From positions 1-7,871 of the forward strand of contig JANRKB010000012.1 of the NCBI GenBank assembly GCA_033763695.1: DNA of 7,871 nt, read 5' to 3'. The notes under the pieces were generated by a model that was not told where the DNA came from, did not search any database, and saw only the letters and a list, made by a program, of their open reading frames with translations. Positions 1 to 4,486 of this stretch are shown in pieces; positions within the stretch are counted from its first letter, which is position 1, and every line of letters begins with the position of its first letter. A program made the position numbers and the translations under genes. The DNA is from JANRKB01 sp033763695. Its GTDB lineage: Bacteria > Planctomycetota > Phycisphaerae > Phycisphaerales > UBA1924.

Positions 1-2
1 AG

Positions 3-167
3 CTTGAGCCATCGCTGGCCGCCCTCGGCATCGGGCTGGGGAGACGAAACGTTCGCAGGGTCCTGAAGCGCGCGATCGTCGGCCAACCTGTCGGACTCAC
101 TCAGCGCGAATCCGAGTTCCCAAGGCGACGGCCGCGGTCCACGAATACGAACATGACCTCTCTATAA
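3..167 (+). CDS. Possible 3' end of an unidentified gene (partial)
   Basis: An open frame enters from the left edge and runs 54 codons to a TAA at 165-167. The translated piece is basic (it contains LGRRNVRRVLKRAIVGQPVG and a PRRRPRS stretch) and reads more like a natural protein tail than the alternative frames, which stop early. I do not recognise a family, and no start or upstream context is visible. The last 15 or so residues are Arg/Ser/Thr-rich and may be unstructured. It could also be a chance open frame in GC-rich DNA, so confidence is low. Confidence 0.27.
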   Translation, partial: LEPSLAALGIGLGRRNVRRVLKRAIVGQPVGLTQRESEFPRRRPRSTNTNMTSL

Positions 168-173
168 AGGGAC

Positions 174-304
174 GCGGAACAACCGTGGTGCGCACAACCG
201 TTGGCGCCGCGGCGTGGGGAGAATTTGGCCCCTTGTGCGGCAAGCACTTACGCGCGGAGATTACTCCAGATTTGGTCTGAGGCGGAACAACGGGTGTGCG
301 CACA
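174..304. repeat. Pair of 23-bp direct repeats, 108 bp apart
   Basis: Copies at 174-196 and 282-304 share the left ten bases GCGGAACAAC and the right eight bases TGCGCACA. The five bases between differ (CGTGG versus GGGTG), giving 18 identities in 23. The right half contains the palindrome TGCGCA. The copies are direct, not inverted, so they are not transposon ends of the usual type. They could be paired protein-binding sites or remains of a duplication; function is unknown. Confidence 0.5.
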
Positions 305-320
305 GAGGCGGAAATGGGGA

Positions 321-352
321 AGTGGTCGAGTGGCCAAGTGGAAGAGTGGCGA
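321..352. repeat. Octamer tandem repeat AGTGGNNN x4
   Basis: AGTGG begins at 321, 329, 337 and 345, an exact 8-bp period, with three variable bases between units. The array lies in non-coding sequence. It resembles the short G-rich minisatellite-like strings scattered between genes in some planctomycetes (recollection, not checked). No function can be assigned. Confidence 0.6.
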
Positions 353-556
353 AGAGACGCAGTGAGTAAGGGCGGAGGCGCAACGCACGGCTTGGCCCGA
401 GCGGCGTGGTGTTCCAGCGGGCCGTGGCACCCGAGATGGGGCGCGTGAGACTTTGGCACCACGCTCCCTCGGGCTGCGCCCTCGGGGCATGGTGGCACCC
501 AAGGCGAGGGAGAAGGCAGGGCGAGGGCTCGGCGGGCGTTGTACCGCGCTCGGCCC

Positions 557-576
557 GAGGCGCACGATCTCGCCTC
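557..576 (-). terminator. Hairpin downstream of the kinase, possible transcript end
   Basis: GAGGCG (557-562) and CGCCTC (571-576) form a 6-bp stem with an 8-base loop. The stem can extend by two or three G:C pairs past a one-base bulge. It sits about 80 bases beyond the kinase stop in the kinase's direction. There is no T-run after it, so it is not a standard intrinsic terminator; it may be an RNA end or simply a chance GC-rich stem. Confidence 0.2.
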
Positions 577-654
577 AGGGGAGGTTTCGATCATGCGACT
601 CGGGGCGCCCAATCAGGGCCATCCGCCACCCAACCGACGCCATGCGTCTCTGAT

Positions 655-2055
655 TCACCAGTATCGGCCGACCGACCAGCCGAATGCGAACGCGAACAGA
701 ACTAGGCTCAGAACCGTGACAAACAGAACCGTAGTCCGACATGGCGTACTGTTTATCCATCGCCAAACGCCAACAACACGATCGAGCTTGTTGCCAATAG
801 TTCCGCGAATTCTGGAGTCGTTCTCGGCATGTTTGTCATAATACATTGCGTATATGGTGGCGGCAATCAGAAACGACCCACCTCCGATCATCAGATGGGC
901 GCGCCTATCGAGCACGAAGTAGCCCGCCCCGGCAGCGGCGGCAAAGATCAGCAGTGATACAAGGATGACCGAAGAGTGCCGGCGTAGGAACGTAGTCAGC
1001 CTGCGCCTGAAGCGCGGCGGGGCCGCAGAGATAGGTTCAAAATTAATGTAGTTTTGTATGTCGGCGCGCAAATCGCTTGGCGTCGCATAGCGATCGCAGC
1101 GGTTTTTGCTAATGGCGCACATCGATATCAGGTCCAACTCGCGCTTCAGCACGCGGGTAAGTCGATGACGATGTTCCTGCCGCGACTGTGCGATCCTCGC
1201 CCCCGTCAAGTCATCCACCGTGCTGAGCTTGGTGCTCGGCTTGGGCGGGTCGACCTCGCGGATGATGCGTTGGATCTCGGCGTAGCCGGCGGCGCGGAGG
1301 GTTTGGCTGTCGAACGGGAGTGTGCCGCTGAGGAGTTCGTACAGCACCACGCCCAGGGAGTAGACGTCGGTGCGGGTGTCGATATCGATGGCGCCCATCT
1401 CGGCCTGTTCGGGGGACATGTACTCGGGCGTGCCGATGATCTGGCCTTGCTCGGTGAAGATGGTTTTGTCGGTGAGGGTGTGGGAGATGGCTTTGGCGAC
1501 GCCGAAGTCGATGACTTTGACGATGGGCGCGCCGCCCTCGTGCCCCGGCGAGACGAGGATGTTGGAGGGTTTGATGTCGCGGTGGATGATGCCCTTCATG
1601 TGGGCGTGCTGCACGGCCTCACAGACGGGGATGAAGAGTTCCAGGCGCTGCTTGATGGTGAGGCGGTGACGGTCGGCGAAGGTGGTGATGGGCTCGCCCT
1701 TAACGTGCTCCATCACGAAGTAGGGGCGGCCAGCAGGCGTCACGCCGCCGTCGAGGACGCGGGCGACGTTGGGGTGGTCCATGACGGCAAGGGCCTGGCG
1801 CTCCTGCTCGAAGCGGGCGATGACGGCGCGCGAGTCCATGCCGGGCTTGATGACCTTGAGGGCGACGCGCTGGACCATGGGCTCGCGGCGCTCGGCGAGC
1901 CAGACGACGCCGAAGCCGCCCTCGCCGAGGATCTCGAGGAGTTTGAAGGGGCCGATGGTGTCGCCGGGGCGTTCGGTGAAGCCAAAGACGTGCGGGCGAG
2001 GCTCCGGCGGCGGGTCGCCCGGGATCGGCGGCGTGGTGATGTCGCTCAGGCCCAT
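655..2055 (-). CDS. Membrane-anchored serine/threonine protein kinase (Hanks type)
   Basis: A 466-residue protein that phosphorylates Ser/Thr on unknown targets, with the kinase domain in the cytoplasm. The domain spans about residues 37-345. It has the glycine loop GEGGFG (44-49), catalytic Lys67 (VALKVIK), alpha-C Glu85, HRD (158-160) with DIKPSN, DFG (183-185) and the SPE form of APE (214-216), so it should be active. Three hydrophobic segments follow, near 367-389, 395-412 and 440-462. Many planctomycete relatives have one membrane span followed by TPR or WD40 repeats; this one has no such repeats and ends just after the third span. The part after about residue 305 drops to about 55% GC, against about 65% before it, and no longer follows the usual family wording. 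The start at 2055 (MGLSDITTP) has no Shine-Dalgarno sequence; a TAAACT element 7 bases upstream suggests a leaderless message. The gene is divergent from the small membrane protein at 2175. The kinase assignment is firm; its role is unknown. Confidence 0.93.
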   Translation of the reverse strand: MGLSDITTPPIPGDPPPEPRPHVFGFTERPGDTIGPFKLLEILGEGGFGVVWLAERREPMVQRVALKVIKPGMDSRAVIARFEQERQALAVMDHPNVARVLDGGVTPAGRPYFVMEHVKGEPITTFADRHRLTIKQRLELFIPVCEAVQHAHMKGIIHRDIKPSNILVSPGHEGGAPIVKVIDFGVAKAISHTLTDKTIFTEQGQIIGTPEYMSPEQAEMGAIDIDTRTDVYSLGVVLYELLSGTLPFDSQTLRAAGYAEIQRIIREVDPPKPSTKLSTVDDLTGARIAQSRQEHRHRLTRVLKRELDLISMCAISKNRCDRYATPSDLRADIQNYINFEPISAAPPRFRRRLTTFLRRHSSVILVSLLIFAAAAGAGYFVLDRRAHLMIGGGSFLIAATIYAMYYDKHAENDSRIRGTIGNKLDRVVGVWRWINSTPCRTTVLFVTVLSLVLFAFAFGWSVGRYW

Positions 2056-2176
2056 GAGGCGCAGTTTACCAAACGGGAAGGGGCGAACGAGTCGGCTCGG
2101 AGAGCAGACCTCCCCAGAGGCGGCCCGACGCGGCGCGACGAGGGATCTGGTGCGGGTGGGGTAGAGTTGTTAGAAT
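2056..2176. promoter_or_regulatory. Divergent promoter region, possibly leaderless on both sides
   Basis: This spacer separates the kinase from the small membrane gene. Neither start has a Shine-Dalgarno sequence. On the minus strand TAAACT (2068-2063) ends 7 bases before the kinase ATG. On the plus strand TAGAAT (2171-2176) ends 7 bases before the second in-frame ATG (2184) of the small gene. Both fit a -10 element with transcription starting at the start codon. Good -35 hexamers are not evident, so this is a weak inference. Confidence 0.28.
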
Positions 2177-2525
2177 GGGCGTAATGGACGATCGAGATCC
2201 GCGACAACCCGCGAATCGGCGATTGATCTTGACGGCGTGGCTGTGCACGGCGCTGACGATGTTGCTGTTTCTGGCGGTCGTGCTGGGCAGGCTGCCGGCG
2301 CTGCCTACGTGGCTGGTTGGGTGCGTTTTGCTGTGCGTTGCGGGCGAGGCGAGCTGGCGCTATCGCCTGCGCGTGCGGGCGCTGAGGGGCGTGGGCATGC
2401 TGCGGGCGTGCTTGGTGGCGATGCTTCTGGCGCTGGCGATGGGCTTTGGGCTGGTGCACGCGCTGCCGTGGATCTTTGAGAACTGGGGCGCTGGGCCTTG
2501 GCATCGAACCCCGGGCCCGCGGTGA
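2175..2525 (+). CDS. Small hypothetical membrane protein, three predicted spans
   Basis: A 116-residue protein, or 113 if it starts at the ATG at 2184 (MDDRDPRQP). A charged N-terminus is followed by hydrophobic stretches near residues 17-38, 42-60 and 77-100, separated by short basic loops (WRYRLRVRALR). This suggests a three-span inner-membrane protein. The tail WGAGPWHRTPGPR is Gly/Pro-rich. I recognise no family. The hydrophobic pattern and GC-rich third positions favour a real gene over chance, but there is no clear ribosome binding site. The gene diverges from the kinase; nothing links the two functionally beyond adjacency. Confidence 0.55.
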   Translation: MGVMDDRDPRQPANRRLILTAWLCTALTMLLFLAVVLGRLPALPTWLVGCVLLCVAGEASWRYRLRVRALRGVGMLRACLVAMLLALAMGFGLVHALPWIFENWGAGPWHRTPGPR

Positions 2526-2592
2526 GGCGACGAGGGGTCGGGGGTTGAGTCGAAGGCGCAGCGACCCCTGCGTGCGCAGAGGTCGTCCGAAG

Positions 2593-2634
2593 TGTCCCCT
2601 GAAGGACTCGAACCTTCGACCCGCTGATCAAGAG
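2593..2634 (-). other. 3' half of a tRNA-Lys(CUU), probable integration (att) footprint
   Basis: Read on the minus strand, this matches the second half of a tRNA. It has an anticodon loop CTCTTGA with anticodon CUU, the 3' anticodon strand TCAGC, the variable loop GGGTC, and a perfect 5-bp T stem GAAGG/CCTTC around TTCGAGT. The 3' acceptor strand AGGGGAC plus discriminator A follows; CCA is not encoded. Upstream of the loop the match ends. The sequence CTCGA should be GCTGA to pair with TCAGC, and there is no D arm or 5' acceptor strand GTCCCCT in the expected place. So it cannot be a working tRNA. A 3' tRNA fragment that begins in the anticodon stem/loop is what tyrosine-recombinase integration leaves at the far end of an element. 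G37 is unusual for a Lys tRNA, so the isotype is somewhat uncertain. Confidence 0.6.
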
Positions 2635-2810
2635 TCGAGATATCCGGGTGTCGGGGGAGCAAGGAAAACAAGGCGTCAACCGCGATGGATCAAGCGCGTG
2701 GGAGCCCGGATCGGCACGGCCTCTCGACTGGCTTCTGGGCTGATTCCATACCCAAACTGGCACAAAGCTGGCACAACGTTGGTCAAGTAGCTTTCCTGAC
2801 TGGCGTGACC

Positions 2811-3899
2811 TCAGAAGTTCCACTGCAGACCGACCGTTCCGATCATCTCCGTGCCGTCACCGCCGTTGAAGACCTTCGTGTGGTCGCCCAGGAACAACAC
2901 CAAGACGCCCGCGTTCAGGGTCCACGTTCCGAAGCGGCTGGGAGCGCCGAGAGGGATCGACGCCTTCGCGCCGACTTGCGCGAAGCCGAAGGTGTCGTCG
3001 GCACTGGCGGCATTCTGGTAGTAGTCGGACAGGCTGAGGCCGACGGAAACGGGGAACGTGAGCGTGATCGGCGTCTTGTCCACGTCGAACGAGAAGCCCG
3101 GTGCGATGCCGCACTCCAGGTACACACCGTTGCTCAGATCGGGTCCGTCCGAGCCGTTGGATCCGGTCTCGATGGCGAGCGTCGCGTAAGGCTTGAGAGA
3201 CCACGCTTTCATCCACGCCGAGTCATCGAACGCGAGCGTGAAGCCCAGTTCCTGCACGGTCTGGAACGCGTCGCTTGGGCTGGTGAGGAAGGTGTAGGAC
3301 GTGGTGAGCGAGAGCGTGCCGTGCGTGAGCGTGAAGCCTCCGTACAGGTCGGACTCGTACCAGTCCTCGATGAGCCCGCCGGTCTGCGTACCGGCGTTGG
3401 GGCCGAAGCTGTTCCAGGTTCCGATGAATCCGTCGAGCTTCAACTCGGCATCGTCCACGAGGCGCGTCGTGATTCGAGCGGCGGGCTGGACGATCAATCC
3501 CTTGTCCTGTTGCCGGATGCCGCGGTAGAAGTACGCGTTGGTGAAGTCGAAGTTGAGCTGGACGCTGATCGCGGATCCGACGGTTTCGGCGGGGGGCGGG
3601 GCTGGATCCGGGGTTGAAGCTGGAGCGTCCGGTGCTGAGGTCGGTGCTGCGGGTGTCTGCGCGGTCGCGACGGCCGCGGTCATGCTGAGGGCCGCGAGCG
3701 TTGTCCCTCCAGCGACTCGGATCGAGCGTGCGGAGCGATCATGCGGCGTGGACCCGGCTCGCCAGCGTGCCCGCCGAGCGCGTTCCTCCGCCCGACCCTC
3801 GCGCCAGTCGCGGATGAATATCCACGCGAGGTAAGCCTCTGCCGCGACGCCCGCACCGACCAAAGGCACCGCTAGGCACCAAGCCGCTGTATCGCTCAT
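2811..3899 (-). CDS. Putative outer-membrane beta-barrel protein, TorF/Gcw_chp-like
   Basis: 362 residues. From about residue 108 the protein is built of alternating aromatic/polar beta strands and ends in WNF, the usual terminal Phe signature of outer-membrane barrels. The strand FTNAYFYRGIRQQDKG (about 119-134) matches the opening motif of the TorF/Gcw_chp (TIGR02001-like) family as I recall it. Residues 62-80 with ATA-Q look like a signal peptide, followed by an Ala/Pro linker (82-104). Ahead of that is an extra 60 residues: a hydrophobic segment (5-29) and a very basic arm (30-61). I chose the ATG at 3899 because GGAG lies 8 bases upstream; the upstream ATG at 4010 adds 37 unlikely residues. 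The gene is divergent from the kdp operon, so a role in K+ or osmotic adaptation is possible but inferred only from position. Confidence 0.75.
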   Translation of the reverse strand: MSDTAAWCLAVPLVGAGVAAEAYLAWIFIRDWREGRAEERARRARWRAGSTPHDRSARSIRVAGGTTLAALSMTAAVATAQTPAAPTSAPDAPASTPDPAPPPAETVGSAISVQLNFDFTNAYFYRGIRQQDKGLIVQPAARITTRLVDDAELKLDGFIGTWNSFGPNAGTQTGGLIEDWYESDLYGGFTLTHGTLSLTTSYTFLTSPSDAFQTVQELGFTLAFDDSAWMKAWSLKPYATLAIETGSNGSDGPDLSNGVYLECGIAPGFSFDVDKTPITLTFPVSVGLSLSDYYQNAASADDTFGFAQVGAKASIPLGAPSRFGTWTLNAGVLVLFLGDHTKVFNGGDGTEMIGTVGLQWNF

Positions 3900-4033
3900 G
3901 ACACCATCTCCAAGCGATGTGCCCGGGGGGAGGAGGGTGCAGCCGCGAAGCACGGCCGCACTCGGGCATGACGAGATGAGTGTGGATGGCTCCGCGGCGA
4001 AGTCGCTCAAGGGCTCATCAAGGGACCGCGTCG

Positions 4034-4136
4034 TTGCATCAATGACGTATCAATGCAAGGCAGCGACTTGACGCCCCTTCGAGCGGCGAGGGCTGTCTTT
4101 ATGTCGTCTTTATGCAATCGGTCACCGCGTTTATGC
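4034..4136. promoter_or_regulatory. Phased direct repeats between the porin gene and the kdp operon, candidate regulator sites
   Basis: Two sets are visible in the 327-bp divergent spacer. ATCAATG occurs at 4038-4044 and 4049-4055, exactly 11 bp apart, inside an inverted pair TTGCAT (4034-4039) and ATGCAA (4053-4058). GTCTTTATG occurs at 4095-4103 and 4106-4114, again 11 bp apart, and TTTATGC recurs at 4130-4136, 21 bp after the second copy. One- and two-turn spacing on the same strand is how OmpR/PhoB-family regulators, including KdpE, bind. The set at 4095-4136 lies about 90-130 bases upstream of the first kdp-operon start. No KdpE gene is in the window, so the link is inference. Confidence 0.42.
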
Positions 4137-4198
4137 CCGGCTGAGCGACGAGGGGCCGGTGCATGGCGATGCTCATGCCATGATCGCACGGTGTCGCC

Positions 4199-4221
4199 GG
4201 TCCCTCTCCCGTCCGAGGGCC
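4199..4221 (+). promoter_or_regulatory. Hairpin that can cover the ribosome binding site of the first operon gene
   Basis: GAGGG at 4215-4219 is the likely Shine-Dalgarno sequence for the ATG at 4227 (7-base spacing). It is exactly complementary to CCCTC at 4202-4206 with an 8-base loop, and two G:C pairs can be added past a bulged T. If formed in the mRNA, it would hide the binding site and reduce initiation of the translationally coupled genes. It could equally be a chance GC-rich pairing. Confidence 0.3.
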
Positions 4222-4226
4222 ACTCC

Positions 4227-4388
4227 ATGAACGACCTCATCCCCATCGCGTTCTTTGCCCTCTGCCTGCTCGCCACGTTCGGTTTGGTGCGCGTGTGCGA
4301 GTGGCTGCGGCCCGTCAGTCAAATGCAGCGCGGAGAACAGGCGGGCTCGCGCGACCCGGCTGCTCAGCACGGGGAGAACGACCAATGA
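4227..4388 (+). CDS. Small single-span membrane protein leading the kdp operon
   Basis: A 53-residue protein starting MNDLIPIAFFALCLLATFG, with one hydrophobic span (about residues 4-22), then RVCEWLRP and a polar tail of about 25 residues. Short proteins of this design, one span followed by a conserved R-x-C-E-x-L/W-like patch, are found just ahead of kdpF/kdpA in several bacterial groups (recollection). They have no established function; a KdpFABC assembly or stability partner is a reasonable guess. The start is supported by GAGGG 7 bases upstream. The stop overlaps the kdpF start by 4 bases (ATGA, 4385-4388), implying coupled translation. An in-frame extension to 4053 is less likely because it would read through promoter-like DNA. 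Confidence 0.7.
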   Translation: MNDLIPIAFFALCLLATFGLVRVCEWLRPVSQMQRGEQAGSRDPAAQHGENDQ

Positions 4389-4486
4389 CGCCACAGACTG
4401 TCATCTACACGCTCGCGGCAATCGTCGCCGCGGCACTGCTCGTCTATCTCTTGATCGCCCTGCTCAAGCCGGAGTGGTTTCAGTGA
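4385..4486 (+). CDS. kdpF: K+-transporting ATPase small subunit KdpF
   Basis: 33 residues, close to the 29 of E. coli KdpF. One membrane span (about residues 6-27, TVIYTLAAIVAAALLVYLLI) is followed by the typical ending LLKPEWFQ; the K/R-P-E-x-F ending is a KdpF hallmark. KdpF is a lipid-like stabilising subunit of the KdpFABC complex. The start is placed by GGGGAG 8 bases upstream and by the 4-base overlap with the preceding gene. The stop TGA overlaps the GTG start of kdpA (4483-4486). Confidence 0.92.
   Translation: MTPQTVIYTLAAIVAAALLVYLLIALLKPEWFQ

Larger units (their letters stand above)
168..654. other. Gene-poor stretch with short repeats
   Basis: About 490 bases with no convincing gene. 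Frames on both strands stay open for 60-170 codons, but their translations are low-complexity (Pro/Ser/Arg/His-rich), without recognisable motifs or ribosome binding sites. What is visible is a pair of 23-bp direct repeats (174-196 and 282-304), an octamer tandem array (321-352), a CCCTCGGG octamer repeated 13 bp apart (466-473 and 479-486), and a 6-bp hairpin (557-576). The stretch lies downstream of the minus-strand kinase. Confidence 0.55.

Noticed and set aside
97..612. 171-codon minus-strand open frame in the left gene-poor stretch
   Set aside because: Pro/Ser/Arg/His-rich translation with no domain, and it runs through the direct repeats and the octamer array. The in-frame spacing of the repeats (108 bp) makes it look more regular than it is.
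1054..2184. Long plus-strand open frame opposite the kinase gene
   Set aside because: It is antisense to a clear kinase. Its translation is a Gly/Asp/Val/Ala-rich string typical of the reverse complement of GC-rich coding DNA.
2487..2500. Two heptamer-like units (GGCGCTG, GGCCTTG) at the end of the small membrane gene
   Set aside because: Only two units, one of them degenerate, so too few to claim kinship with the kdpB array.
2490..2525. Second T-arm-like sequence (TCGAACCCC) on the minus strand
   Set aside because: The stem bases around the TTCGA loop do not pair and no acceptor or anticodon arm is nearby; chance match.
2685..2790. Possible integrase remnant beside the tRNA fragment
   Set aside because: Plus-strand frames end in short tails that could suggest a recombinase C-terminus. 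No Arg/His-x-x-Arg/Tyr catalytic motif can be seen, so nothing supports the call.
2685..3617. Plus-strand open frame opposite the barrel-protein gene
   Set aside because: Arg/Glu/Val-rich low-complexity translation with no motif. The minus strand has the signal peptide, beta strands and terminal Phe.
4068..4103. TTGACG at 4068 as a -35 element for the kdp promoter
   Set aside because: No acceptable -10 hexamer occurs 16-18 bases downstream; the nearest AT-rich element (TTTATG) is 24 bases away.
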